A stretch of DNA of 24,910 nucleotides from assembly GCA_002339345.1 (NCBI GenBank), contig DDKM01000081.1:1-24910 (forward strand), written 5' to 3'. The DNA comes from Firmicutes bacterium UBA2598 (GTDB lineage: Bacteria > Bacillota > PH28-bin88). The position numbers and the translations under genes are program-made. This document shows, in pieces, positions 1 to 6,934 of the stretch. The notes under the pieces were generated by a model that worked only from the letters and a program-made list of their open reading frames with translations, made no database searches and was not told the DNA's origin. Position 1 is the stretch's first letter. Each line of letters starts with the position of its first letter.

Positions 1-23
1 TGGTCACCGCCATCCGCGAGTAA
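1..23 (+). CDS. tuf: Elongation factor Tu, C-terminal end (partial)
   Basis: Only the last six codons and a TAA stop are in the window, reading VTAIRE. EF-Tu proteins commonly end in a glycine-rich strand followed by VVTxIxE, and tuf commonly precedes rpsJ in Firmicutes, so the fragment fits EF-Tu. EF-Tu delivers aminoacyl-tRNA to the ribosome as a GTP complex. The identification rests on six residues and synteny only; the rest of the gene lies upstream of the window. Confidence 0.6.
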
Positions 24-227
24 GGGGTCTCAGGTTTTAAAAATAAGGGAACGGAGCAGGGACCAAGGACAAGGCCCGTTTTGGGAACCGGTCCTTGATC
101 CCTTCCTCAGTGTTAAAGGAAAGTTATGTATGGGCGATGAGGTGGGAGGTTGCTGCGTGCCGTGATGACGCAGGAAATTTTCACCGAGAATAGTCCGGTT
201 CGAACCGGGCGATGAGGAGGAGAAATT
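24..227 (+). promoter_or_regulatory. Structured leader between tuf and rpsJ
   Basis: This 204-nt gap has no convincing sigma-A promoter but holds three inverted repeats. The first pairs 59-70 with 91-102, 11 of 12 positions matching, around a 20-nt loop. The second pairs 153-158 with 168-173. The third is a perfect 14-bp palindrome at 195-208, extendable to 193-210. None is followed by a T-run, so they do not look like terminators. A role in autogenous control of the S10 operon is an inference; in enterobacteria L4 binds the S10 leader, but I see no clear match to that structure here. The rpsJ ribosome-binding site (GAGGAGG) lies right after the third hairpin. Confidence 0.45.
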
Positions 228-536
228 ATGGCCAAGCAAAAAATTCGCATTCGTTTAAAGGCATTTGATCACAAGGTTTTGGACCAGTCTTCCCAGCGGA
301 TCGTGGAAACCGCCAAGCGTACCGGGGCGTTGGTTTCCGGACCCATACCCCTACCGACGGAAAAAAACGTGTACACCATCCTCCGTTCACCCCACGTGAA
401 CAAGGACTCCCGGGAACAGTTTGAAATGCGTACCCATAAAAGGCTGATCGATATCCTGGATCCCAATCCCAAAACGGTGGATGCCCTCATGCGCCTGGAC
501 CTGCCCGCCGGAGTGGATATCGAGATTAAGCTGTAG
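228..536 (+). CDS. rpsJ: 30S ribosomal protein S10
   Basis: The product is 102 residues, the usual length for S10, and starts MAKQKIRIRLKAFDHKVLD, a hallmark N-terminus. S10 is in the head of the small subunit and also pairs with NusB in transcription antitermination. The ATG follows GAGGAGGAG with good spacing, so the start is secure. It is the first gene of the S10 cluster and follows a hairpin-rich leader; rplC follows after 49 nt. The conserved C-terminal part (LMRLDLPAGVDIEIKL) is intact. Nothing unusual is seen. Confidence 0.97.
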   Translation: MAKQKIRIRLKAFDHKVLDQSSQRIVETAKRTGALVSGPIPLPTEKNVYTILRSPHVNKDSREQFEMRTHKRLIDILDPNPKTVDALMRLDLPAGVDIEIKL

Positions 537-585
537 CGGCAGTCCGAAGAAAACCCGATGGTCAAACCAGTGGAGGTGTTACGCG

Positions 586-1212
586 ATGTCGAAAAATATC
601 CTGGGGATTAAATTGGGTATGACCCAGGTCTTTAATGAAAACGGCCAGTTCATTCCCGTTACCGCCATCCAGGCTGGACCGTGTGTGGTGGTGCAAAAGA
701 AGTCCATGGCCAGGGACGGTTACAATGCCATCCAGGTCGGCTTTATGCCGGCCAAGGAAAACAGGGTCAACAAGCCCAGCAAGGGCCATTTCGCCAGGGC
801 CAATGTTAAGCCCCTGCGGTTTCTCAAGGAATTCCGCACCGAAGATGTGAATGCCTACCAAGTGGGGCAGGAGATTTCGGCGGATATCTTTAATGCCGGT
901 GACAGGGTTGATGTGGTGGGCATTTCCAAGGGCAAGGGTTTTGCCGGTGCCATCAAAAGGCACAATTTCCACCGCGGCCCCATGAAACATGGTTCCAAGT
1001 ATCACCGGCGGCCGGGTTCCGCCGCTGCCAAAGGCCCCGCCAGGGTGTTCAAGGGCCGGAAGATGCCTGGGCGCCTGGGCGGTGAGCGGGTTACGGTGCA
1101 GAACCTGGAAGTAGTAAAAATTGACAAGGAACGCAATCTAATTTTGGTCAAGGGGGCCATCCCCGGACCCCGCCGTGGCCTGGTTACTATCAAGGCTTCG
1201 GTGAAGGCCTAG
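586..1212 (+). CDS. rplC: 50S ribosomal protein L3
   Basis: This 208-residue product starts MSKNILGIKLGMTQVF, typical of L3. The frame is open further upstream to 481, but that extension overlaps rpsJ and does not resemble L3. The ATG at 586 has GGAGGTG at 572-578, so it is chosen. L3 is an early assembly protein near the peptidyl transferase centre; the central glycine/histidine-rich loop (KRHNFHRGPMKHGSKYHRRPGS) that reaches into 23S rRNA is visible around residues 125-147. rplD follows after 29 nt. Confidence 0.97.
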   Translation: MSKNILGIKLGMTQVFNENGQFIPVTAIQAGPCVVVQKKSMARDGYNAIQVGFMPAKENRVNKPSKGHFARANVKPLRFLKEFRTEDVNAYQVGQEISADIFNAGDRVDVVGISKGKGFAGAIKRHNFHRGPMKHGSKYHRRPGSAAAKGPARVFKGRKMPGRLGGERVTVQNLEVVKIDKERNLILVKGAIPGPRRGLVTIKASVKA

Positions 1213-1241
1213 GGCCATCTTCCCCGAAAGGAGGAATAGCA

Positions 1242-1865
1242 ATGCCTAAAGTAGCGGTATATAACACTCTCGGCCAACAGGTGGGCGAGATGGATCTGAA
1301 GGATGAGGTGTTTGGCATCGAGGTGAACGAGCCGGTGCTGCACCAGGCGGTGGTGGCCCAGTTGGCCAGCAGGCGGTTAGGCACCCATGCCACCAAAACC
1401 AGGGCCATGGTCAGCGGTGGCGGGAAGAAACCCTGGCGGCAAAAGGGTACCGGCCGGGCCCGGGCGGGCAGTACCCGCTCACCCTTGTGGCGGCACGGCG
1501 GTGTGGTCTTTGGTCCACAGCCACGGCAGTACGGCTTTACCCTCCCCCGCAAAATGCGGCGGCTGGCCATGAAGTCCGCCCTGTCTGACAAGGTGCAAAA
1601 GGGTGGTCTCATCGTCCTGGAAGACTTGAGCTTCAGCCAGCCCAAAACCAAAGAAATGGCCAAGGTGCTGGCCAATTTGCGGCTCAACGCCAAGGCGCTG
1701 GTGGTTACGGCGGATGTGGATGAAAATGTGCAGAAATCCGCGCGAAACATCGCCGGCGTGACTCCTCTGACCGCCGCGGGGTTAAATGTTTACGATATCC
1801 TGAACCATGATCACCTGGTCATTACCAGGGATGCCGTGGCCAGGGTTGAGGAGGTGTGGTCCTGA
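1242..1865 (+). CDS. rplD: 50S ribosomal protein L4
   Basis: The 207-residue product has the L4 basic loop with KTRAMVSGGGKKPWRQKGTGRAR at roughly residues 52-74, which lines the peptide exit tunnel near macrolide sites. In several bacteria L4 also represses its own operon, and the structured leader upstream of rpsJ would be the place to look; that link is inference here. The ATG follows AAAGGAGGAATAGCA. Its TGA shares one base with the rplW ATG (TGATG), which favours translational coupling. Confidence 0.97.
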   Translation: MPKVAVYNTLGQQVGEMDLKDEVFGIEVNEPVLHQAVVAQLASRRLGTHATKTRAMVSGGGKKPWRQKGTGRARAGSTRSPLWRHGGVVFGPQPRQYGFTLPRKMRRLAMKSALSDKVQKGGLIVLEDLSFSQPKTKEMAKVLANLRLNAKALVVTADVDENVQKSARNIAGVTPLTAAGLNVYDILNHDHLVITRDAVARVEEVWS

Positions 1866-2152
1866 TGCGCAACCTGCGGGATGTGCTGATCAGGCCGGTG
1901 GTGACGGAAAAGGCCACCGGATTGATGGCGGATAACAAGTATACCTTTTATGTGGACAAAAGGGCCAACAAGGTGGAGATCAAACAGGCGGTGGAGGAGT
2001 TGTTCAAGGTGACCGTCCTGGAAGTCAATACCATGCGGGTACACGGGAAAAAGAGACGTCAGGGGCGTTTCGAAGGGGTCACCCCGGAGCGTAAAAAGGC
2101 CGTGGTCACCTTGAAGCCCGGCGACAAAATCACCGTATTTGAAGGGTTGTAG
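1865..2152 (+). CDS. rplW: 50S ribosomal protein L23
   Basis: From the ATG at 1865 the product is 95 residues starting MRNLRDVLIRPVVTEKAT, the normal L23 start. An in-frame GTG at 1856 is possible, but it lies inside the GAGGAGGTG ribosome-binding site (1848-1856), so 1865 is preferred. L23 sits at the tunnel exit and is the docking site for trigger factor and signal recognition particle. The basic loop with HGKKRRQGR is present. It overlaps rplD by one base and precedes rplB by 17 nt. Confidence 0.96.
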   Translation: MRNLRDVLIRPVVTEKATGLMADNKYTFYVDKRANKVEIKQAVEELFKVTVLEVNTMRVHGKKRRQGRFEGVTPERKKAVVTLKPGDKITVFEGL

Positions 2153-2169
2153 AATTAGGAGGGAGCGCT

Positions 2170-3000
2170 ATGGCGATCAAGAAGTATAAACCCACATCGC
2201 CTGGCAGGCGCCAGATGACCGTATCCACCTTTGAAGAGATCACCGCCACCCAGCCGGAGAAATCCCTGGTGGTGCCACTACAGCAGAAGGCTGGCCGTAA
2301 TGCCCAAGGCCGGTTGACGGTGCGGCACCAGGGCGGCGGGCACAAGCGGAAATACCGCCTGATCGACTTCAAGCGGGACAAGGATGGCGTACCGGCCAAG
2401 GTGGCTACCATTGAATACGATCCCAACCGTTCAGCCAATATTGCGCTGTTGAACTATGTCGATGGGGAAAAGCGGTACATCATCGCTCCCAACGGCCTGA
2501 AGGTAGGGGATACCGTTGTCTCCGGACCGGAGGCAGACATTAAAACAGGTAATGCCTTGCCGTTACGCAGCATTCCGGTAGGTACCCTGGTCCACAACAT
2601 TGAGCTGAAGCCAGGCAAGGGCGGTCAAATGGTACGGTCTGCTGGCGGATCCGCCCAATTGCTGGCCAAGGAAGGGGATTATGCCACCCTGCGCTTGCCG
2701 TCCGGGGAGGTGCGGCTGGTGCACTTGAACTGCCGGGCCACCGTCGGTCAGGTGGGGAACCTGGATCACGAGAACATCACCATCGGCAAAGCCGGCCGGT
2801 CCCGCTGGATGGGCATCCGGCCCACGGTGCGCGGTGTGGTCATGAACCCGGTGGATCATCCCCATGGCGGTGGTGAGGGCCGTTCACCCGTTGGCCGCAA
2901 GGCGCCTGTAACACCATGGGGCAAGGTTGCCACCGGCGGTCGGACCCGTAAAAATGGTAAACCCAGTGACAAGATGATCGTCAAGTCACGGCACGTGTAA
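2170..3000 (+). CDS. rplB: 50S ribosomal protein L2
   Basis: The 276-residue product matches L2 in length and in motifs: GRLTVRHQGGGHKRKYR near residue 47 and the invariant VMNPVDHPHGGGEGR stretch near 225-239, which holds the histidine close to the peptidyl transferase centre. L2 is needed for subunit association and the active-site fold. The ATG follows TAGGAGGGAGCGCT. The last codons form one arm of a 9-bp inverted repeat whose other arm lies in the gap before rpsS (see the separate entry). Confidence 0.98.
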   Translation: MAIKKYKPTSPGRRQMTVSTFEEITATQPEKSLVVPLQQKAGRNAQGRLTVRHQGGGHKRKYRLIDFKRDKDGVPAKVATIEYDPNRSANIALLNYVDGEKRYIIAPNGLKVGDTVVSGPEADIKTGNALPLRSIPVGTLVHNIELKPGKGGQMVRSAGGSAQLLAKEGDYATLRLPSGEVRLVHLNCRATVGQVGNLDHENITIGKAGRSRWMGIRPTVRGVVMNPVDHPHGGGEGRSPVGRKAPVTPWGKVATGGRTRKNGKPSDKMIVKSRHV

Positions 3001-3023
3001 TGGGAAAGCATGCCGTGCCGTGG
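2986..3023 (+). other. Inverted repeat over the rplB stop and rplB-rpsS gap
   Basis: CACGGCACG at 2987-2995 is the exact reverse complement of CGTGCCGTG at 3014-3022, with an 18-nt loop that contains the rplB stop codon; one G-U pair could be added outside. No T-run follows, so it is not a standard terminator. In mRNA it would put a 9-10 bp stem between the rplB tail and the rpsS ribosome-binding site. Its role is unknown; an RNA stability, pausing or coupling element is possible. Confidence 0.5.
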
Positions 3024-3053
3024 AGTTGCAAGCCGAAAGGAGGCTTTTAGCGG

Positions 3054-3338
3054 ATGGGCAGATCCTTGAAAAAAGGACCTTACTGTGATGAAGGGCTGCT
3101 GGCCAAGATTGAGGCCATGAACGAAAGTGGGGAAAAGCGGGTAATCAAAACCTGGTCCCGTCGCTCTACCATTTTCCCGCAAATGGTGGGACATACCATC
3201 GCCGTCCATGACGGCCGCAAGCATGTACCGGTTTACGTAACAGAGGACATGGTTGGCCACAAACTGGGCGAGTTTGCGCCAACCAGGACGTTCAAGGGGC
3301 ATGGCGCCCACACCGAACGTTCCACCGCCCTCAAGTAG
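3054..3338 (+). CDS. rpsS: 30S ribosomal protein S19
   Basis: The 94-residue product starts MGRSLKKGPYCDEGLLAKIE and contains TWSRRSTIFPQMVGHTIAVHDG, both diagnostic of S19. S19 lies in the 30S head, binds 16S rRNA with S13 and contacts the A-site tRNA side of the head. The ATG is preceded by AAAGGAGG at about 3037-3044. The 53-nt gap upstream holds one arm of an inverted repeat. rplV follows after 26 nt. Length and motifs are normal. Confidence 0.98.
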   Translation: MGRSLKKGPYCDEGLLAKIEAMNESGEKRVIKTWSRRSTIFPQMVGHTIAVHDGRKHVPVYVTEDMVGHKLGEFAPTRTFKGHGAHTERSTALK

Positions 3339-3364
3339 GCGGTCGAGAGAGGGGGTACACGTAA

Positions 3365-3703
3365 ATGGAAGCCAAAGCGGTGGCGAAATATATCCGCATT
3401 TCCCCGAATAAGGTCCGCCAGGTGGTTGACCTCATCCGGGGCAAGGATGTGCGGGAAGCCCTGGCTATCCTGAAGTTCACACCAAAGCGGGCGGCCAGTG
3501 CGGTGGAAAAGGTGGTCAAGTCGGCGGTGGCCAATGCCGAGCACAATTATGAAATGAGCGGTGATAACCTCTACATTGCCAAGGTTTATGTGGACAACGG
3601 GCCGACCTGGAAGCGTTTCAAACCCCGGGCCATGGGCCGGGCGGATCAGATGCTCAAACGAACCAGCCACATTACCGTGGTAGTAAGTGAGAAGGAGGTT
3701 TAA
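3365..3703 (+). CDS. rplV: 50S ribosomal protein L22
   Basis: The 112-residue product begins MEAKAVAKYIRISPNKVRQVVDLIRGK, a classic L22 N-terminus. The long beta-hairpin region (YVDNGPTWKRFKPRAMGRADQMLKR) that lines the exit tunnel is intact. L22 interacts with all six 23S rRNA domains and its hairpin tip can change macrolide sensitivity. The ATG follows GAGAGGGGG. rpsC starts only 2 nt after the stop, so the two are probably translated together. Confidence 0.98.
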   Translation: MEAKAVAKYIRISPNKVRQVVDLIRGKDVREALAILKFTPKRAASAVEKVVKSAVANAEHNYEMSGDNLYIAKVYVDNGPTWKRFKPRAMGRADQMLKRTSHITVVVSEKEV

Positions 3704-3705
3704 TC

Positions 3706-4365
3706 GTGGGTCAGAAGGTACATCCCAAGGGGTTGCGCATTGGGGTGATCCGGGACTGGGATGCCAAGTGGTATGCCGATCGGGATTACGCCAAACTGTT
3801 GCATGAGGATATCCAAATTCGCCGGCATATCAAAAAACGTCTTTATGCCGCCGGTATTTCAAGGGTGGAAATTGAGCGCACCGCCAACCGGGTCAAGGTG
3901 ACCATCCATACCGCCAAGCCGGGTATTGTCATCGGCCGCGGTGGGGCGGAGGTGGAAGTTCTCCGCAAGGAGCTGGAAAAGATGACCGGTCGGCAGGTGA
4001 ATATCAATATCGCCGAAATCAAGAAGCCGGAGCTGGATGCCCAACTGGTGGCGGAAAACGTGGCCGCCCAGCTGGAAAAGCGGACCTCCTTCCGCCGGGC
4101 CATGAAACAGTCGGTGGGCAGGACCATGCGGATGGGTGCCGAAGGTATCAAAATTTCCATTGCCGGCCGGCTGGGCGGAGCGGAAATTGCCCGGACGGAG
4201 TGGTACAGTGAGGGCAAGGTGCCGTTGCATACCCTGCGGGCGGACATCGACTACGGTTTTGCCGAGGCAAACACCACCTATGGCAAAATCGGCATCAAGT
4301 GCTGGATTTATCGCGGAGAGGTACTGCCTGAAACCAGGCGGGTGGCCGAGGAAGGGGGCAAGTAA
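3706..4365 (+). CDS. rpsC: 30S ribosomal protein S3
   Basis: The 219-residue product starts at GTG 3706 (MGQKVHPKGLRIGVIRDWDAKWYA), preceded by GAAGGAGGTT inside the end of rplV. A KH type 2 RNA-binding domain is seen around residues 38-106 with the GRGG motif (IVIGRGGAEVEVLRKELEK). S3 forms part of the mRNA entry channel and its helicase activity. The C-terminal domain with YGKIGIKCWIYRGEVLP is complete. rplP starts 3 nt after the stop. Confidence 0.98.
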   Translation: MGQKVHPKGLRIGVIRDWDAKWYADRDYAKLLHEDIQIRRHIKKRLYAAGISRVEIERTANRVKVTIHTAKPGIVIGRGGAEVEVLRKELEKMTGRQVNINIAEIKKPELDAQLVAENVAAQLEKRTSFRRAMKQSVGRTMRMGAEGIKISIAGRLGGAEIARTEWYSEGKVPLHTLRADIDYGFAEANTTYGKIGIKCWIYRGEVLPETRRVAEEGGK

Positions 4366-4368
4366 CCC

Positions 4369-4806
4369 ATGTTGATGCCCAAAAGGGTTAAACACAGGAA
4401 ACAGCACCTGGCGTGGCCGGATGGCAAGGCCACCAAGGGGAATGAAGTGGTTTTTGGCGATTACGGCTTAATGGCTACCGAAGGCGGTTGGATCACCAGC
4501 CGGCAGATTGAGGCGGCCCGTATTGCCATGACCCGTTACATCAAGCGGGGCGGTAAGGTTTGGATTAAGATCTTTCCGGACAAACCGGTAACCCAAAAAC
4601 CGGCTGAAACCCGGATGGGAAGCGGTAAGGGCGCCCCAGAATACTGGGTGGCGGTAGTGAAGCCCGGCCGGATTATGTTTGAGCTGGCGGGAGTGGCGGA
4701 GGAGGTGGCCCGGGAGGCCATGCGCCTTGCTTCCCACAAGCTGCCTGTGAAGACCAAGTTTGTAAAACGAGCGGGAGTGGGTGGTGACGCAAATGAAACT
4801 GAATGA
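4369..4806 (+). CDS. rplP: 50S ribosomal protein L16
   Basis: The 145-residue product starts MLMPKRVKHRKQHL, as in most bacterial L16 proteins, and keeps GKVWIKIFPDKPVTQKPAETRMGSGKG, the arginine/glycine-rich loop near the A and P sites. L16 is a late assembly protein that organises the aminoacyl-tRNA site. Its ribosome-binding site (GGAAGGGGG) lies inside the rpsC tail. Its end overlaps rpmC by 14 nt, a sign of translational coupling. Confidence 0.97.
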   Translation: MLMPKRVKHRKQHLAWPDGKATKGNEVVFGDYGLMATEGGWITSRQIEAARIAMTRYIKRGGKVWIKIFPDKPVTQKPAETRMGSGKGAPEYWVAVVKPGRIMFELAGVAEEVAREAMRLASHKLPVKTKFVKRAGVGGDANETE

Positions 4807-4999
4807 GATTCGCGACCTATCCACAGTCGAACTGGAGCGCAAGGTGGATGACTGGAAGCAAGAACTTTTTAACCTGCGGTTTCAGCTGGCCACCGGACAG
4901 CTTGACAACCCCATGCGCATCCGGATGGTCCGCCAGAGTATTGCCCGGGCCAAGACGGTTTTGCGGGAACGGGAGTTAAAGGCGGCCGGCAAGGCTTAA
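4793..4999 (+). CDS. rpmC: 50S ribosomal protein L29
   Basis: From the ATG at 4793 the product is 68 residues starting MKLNEIRDLSTVELERKVDDWKQELFNLRFQLATGQLDNPMRIR, the standard two-helix L29 fold. An in-frame GTG at 4781 would add MVTQ, which L29 proteins normally lack, so the later start is chosen. The start lies inside the rplP coding end and has only a GGAGTGGGTGG-like site upstream, so coupling to rplP translation is likely. L29 sits next to L23 at the exit tunnel. Confidence 0.95.
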   Translation: MKLNEIRDLSTVELERKVDDWKQELFNLRFQLATGQLDNPMRIRMVRQSIARAKTVLRERELKAAGKA

Positions 5000-5045
5000 G
5001 GGAGATCCCGCCACGGGCGGTGGCTGATGAAAGGAGGAATACGGC

Positions 5046-5309
5046 GTGGTTGAAAGAGCACTGCGGAAGACCCGGGTGGGCAACGTGGTGAGCGATAAAA
5101 TGGACAAAACGGTGGTTGTGTCGGTGGAGACCCTTGTCCGGCACCCCGTTTATGGCCGTACTGTGAAAGAGACCAAAAAGTTCAAGGCCCATGATGAGCA
5201 TAACCAGTGCCGCATCGGTGACAAGGTCAAGATCATGGAAACAAGGCCGTTGAGCAAGGATAAACGGTGGCGTGTGGTGGAAGTGCTGGAAAAGGGCGAG
5301 GAAATCTAA
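5046..5309 (+). CDS. rpsQ: 30S ribosomal protein S17
   Basis: The 87-residue product starts at GTG 5046 after AAAGGAGGAATACGGC. It reads MVERALRKTRVGNVVSDKMDKTVVVSVETLVRHPVYGRTVKETKKFKAHDE, the normal S17 OB-fold sequence. S17 is a primary 16S rRNA-binding protein at the body of the 30S subunit. The signature RIGDKVKIMETRPLSKDKRWRVVEVLEK is intact. It is 46 nt after rpmC; that gap carries only a weak 5-bp hairpin at about 5010-5024. Confidence 0.97.
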   Translation: MVERALRKTRVGNVVSDKMDKTVVVSVETLVRHPVYGRTVKETKKFKAHDEHNQCRIGDKVKIMETRPLSKDKRWRVVEVLEKGEEI

Positions 5310-5368
5310 CAACAGACCTGGCGGGGGCTCTCCGTTCAGGTATCCAGGAGTAAAAGGGGGCAATCGCG

Positions 5369-5737
5369 GTGATCCAGGCTGAAACGGTGCTCAAAGTCGG
5401 GGATAATACTGGAGCCAAAAAACTGCTGTGCATCCGGGTGCTGGGGGGTTCCAAGCGCCGGTATGCTTCGGTGGGGGATGTGATCATCGCCTCTGTTAAA
5501 GAAGCGACGCCAGGGGGCGTGGTCAAGAAGGGCGATGTGGTGAAAGCCGTTGTGGTGCGTGCCACCAAGGAAGTTAAGCGGCCGGACGGTTCGTACATCC
5601 GGTTTAACGAGAACGCGGCTGTGATCATCAATGACCAGGGTAACCCCAGGGGTACCAGGATATTCGGACCGGTGGCCCGGGAGTTGAGGGAAAAGGATTT
5701 CATGAAGATCGTGTCCCTGGCACCGGAAGTAATTTAG
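5369..5737 (+). CDS. rplN: 50S ribosomal protein L14
   Basis: The 122-residue product starts at GTG 5369 (MIQAETVLKVGDNTGAKKLLCIRVLGG), the exact usual length of L14. The ribosome-binding site is AAAAGGGGG at about 5352-5360. L14 lies at the subunit interface, contacts helix 44 of 16S rRNA through a bridge and is the docking site for the RsfS silencing factor. The basic segment with RTKEVKRPDGSYIRF is present as VRATKEVKRPDGSYIRF. It is followed by a short hairpin-bearing gap. Confidence 0.98.
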   Translation: MIQAETVLKVGDNTGAKKLLCIRVLGGSKRRYASVGDVIIASVKEATPGGVVKKGDVVKAVVVRATKEVKRPDGSYIRFNENAAVIINDQGNPRGTRIFGPVARELREKDFMKIVSLAPEVI

Positions 5738-5752
5738 GTTTTGAAACTTTGA

Positions 5753-5768
5753 GGGGGCAACCACCCCC
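5753..5768 (+). other. Short GC hairpin between rplN and rplX
   Basis: GGGGG (5753-5757) and CCCCC (5764-5768) flank a 6-nt spacer CAACCA in the 50-nt gap. There is no T-run after it, and the rplX ribosome-binding site (GAGGTG) follows closely. It could shape initiation at the rplX GTG start or stabilise processed mRNA ends. With five pairs it may also be chance. Confidence 0.35.
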
Positions 5769-5787
5769 AAATGCGAGGTGAAAACTG

Positions 5788-6117
5788 GTGACCACGCCCA
5801 AGGTGCATGTCAAGAAAGGCGACACCGTGATGGTCATTACCGGTAAAAGCGCGGGTAAAAAGGGTAAGGTGTTGGAGGTTATCCCCGGTGATCAGCGGGT
5901 GATCGTTGAAGGGGCCAACATTGTTAAGAGACACACCAAACCCAGCAAGAAGGTGCCCCAGGGCGGCATCATGGAAAAAGAGGCGCCCATCGCCGCTTCC
6001 AATGTAATGATCTACTGTAACCGTTGCCATAAGCCGGTACGGATTGGCAAGAAGATTTTGGACAACGGCAACAAGGTCCGGATCTGCCGCAAGTGTGGCG
6101 AAGTGCTGGATAAATAG
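5788..6117 (+). CDS. rplX: 50S ribosomal protein L24, zinc-ribbon type
   Basis: The 109-residue product starts at GTG 5788 (MTTPKVHVKKGDTVMVITGKSAGKKGKV), with a KOW motif at about residues 10-36. Two CxxC pairs (C77/C80 and C100/C103, CNRC and CRKC) form a probable zinc ribbon at the C-terminus. L24 is an assembly-initiator protein of the 50S subunit near the exit tunnel. GTG start choice is supported by GCGAGGTG at 5774-5780. The product is slightly longer than the roughly 103-residue form of Bacillus. Confidence 0.97.
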   Translation: MTTPKVHVKKGDTVMVITGKSAGKKGKVLEVIPGDQRVIVEGANIVKRHTKPSKKVPQGGIMEKEAPIAASNVMIYCNRCHKPVRIGKKILDNGNKVRICRKCGEVLDK

Positions 6118-6143
6118 CGGCGAGAGAGGGGGGTTATTTAGGA

Positions 6144-6686
6144 ATGGCCAGGTTGAAGCAAAAGTACCTCAAAGATATTAAGCCTGCCTTGATGGAGCGT
6201 TTTGGGTACAAAAACGTAATGCAGGTACCCAGGCTGGAAAAGGTAGTGATCAATATGGGTGTGGGTGAAGCCACCCAGAACCCCAAAGCCCTGGATGGTG
6301 CGGTGGCGGATATTGCCGCCATTACCGGTCAGCGCCCTGTCATCACCCGGGCCAAGAAATCCATCGCCGCCTTTAAGCTGCGGGCTGGCGTTCCCATTGG
6401 CGCCAAGGTGACCCTGCGGGGTGACCGGATGTACGAGTTTGTAGATCGCCTGTTTAGTGTGGCGTTGCCAAGGGTGCGGGATTTCCGGGGGGTGTCGCCC
6501 AAGGCCTTTGACGGCAGGGGCAATTATACCCTGGGGCTGAAGGAACAGCTGATCTTTCCGGAGATCAATTACGATAAGATTGACAAGCTGCGGGGAATGG
6601 ACATCGTCTTTGTGACCTCCGCCGAAAGTGATGAAGAGGCCCGGGAACTGCTACGCTTAATGGGGATGCCCTTCCGGGAGTCCTAA
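6144..6686 (+). CDS. rplE: 50S ribosomal protein L5
   Basis: The 180-residue product starts MARLKQKYLKDIKPALMERFGYKNVMQVPRLEKVVINMGVGEA, a textbook L5 sequence of normal length. L5 binds 5S rRNA, forms a central-protuberance bridge with S13 and contacts P-site tRNA. RGDRMYEFVDRLFSVALPRVRDFRG and the GLKEQLIFPEINYDK signature are intact. The ATG follows AGAGAGGGGGGTTATTTAGGA. rpsN follows after 33 nt. Confidence 0.98.
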   Translation: MARLKQKYLKDIKPALMERFGYKNVMQVPRLEKVVINMGVGEATQNPKALDGAVADIAAITGQRPVITRAKKSIAAFKLRAGVPIGAKVTLRGDRMYEFVDRLFSVALPRVRDFRGVSPKAFDGRGNYTLGLKEQLIFPEINYDKIDKLRGMDIVFVTSAESDEEARELLRLMGMPFRES

Positions 6687-6719
6687 AACAGGCGATGTAC
6701 AGGGAAAGGGGGGAATGCA

Positions 6720-6905
6720 GTGGCGAAAAAGTCCATGATTTTAAAGCAACAGCGAACACCGAAGTATTCGGTGCGTGGATATAACCGGTGCAAGCTCTGT
6801 GGGCGGCCCCACGCCTATATGCGCAAGTTTGGCATGTGCCGGATTTGCTTCCGTGAACTGGCCTACAAGGGCGAGATTCCGGGAGTGACCAAAGCCAGTT
6901 GGTAG
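6720..6905 (+). CDS. rpsN: 30S ribosomal protein S14, zinc-binding (type Z)
   Basis: The 61-residue product starts at GTG 6720 and is the short zinc form of S14 found in Firmicutes and thermophiles. The zinc ligands are C24, C27, C40 and C43 (CKLC and CRIC). S14 sits in the 30S head beside S3 and S10. The start is preceded by AAAGGGGGG. The zinc-free paralogue used under zinc starvation in some bacteria is not in this window. Confidence 0.98.
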   Translation: MAKKSMILKQQRTPKYSVRGYNRCKLCGRPHAYMRKFGMCRICFRELAYKGEIPGVTKASW

Positions 6906-6934
6906 GTGGCAGAAACGGAAGGAGGTAGTCCCGT

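Noticed and set aside
481..585. Upstream in-frame extension of rplC
   Set aside because: It overlaps the rpsJ end, lacks L3 similarity, and the ATG at 586 has a good ribosome-binding site.
1190..1750. Minus-strand open frame of about 186 codons opposite rplD
   Set aside because: Fully antisense to a certain ribosomal gene with no domain or binding site.
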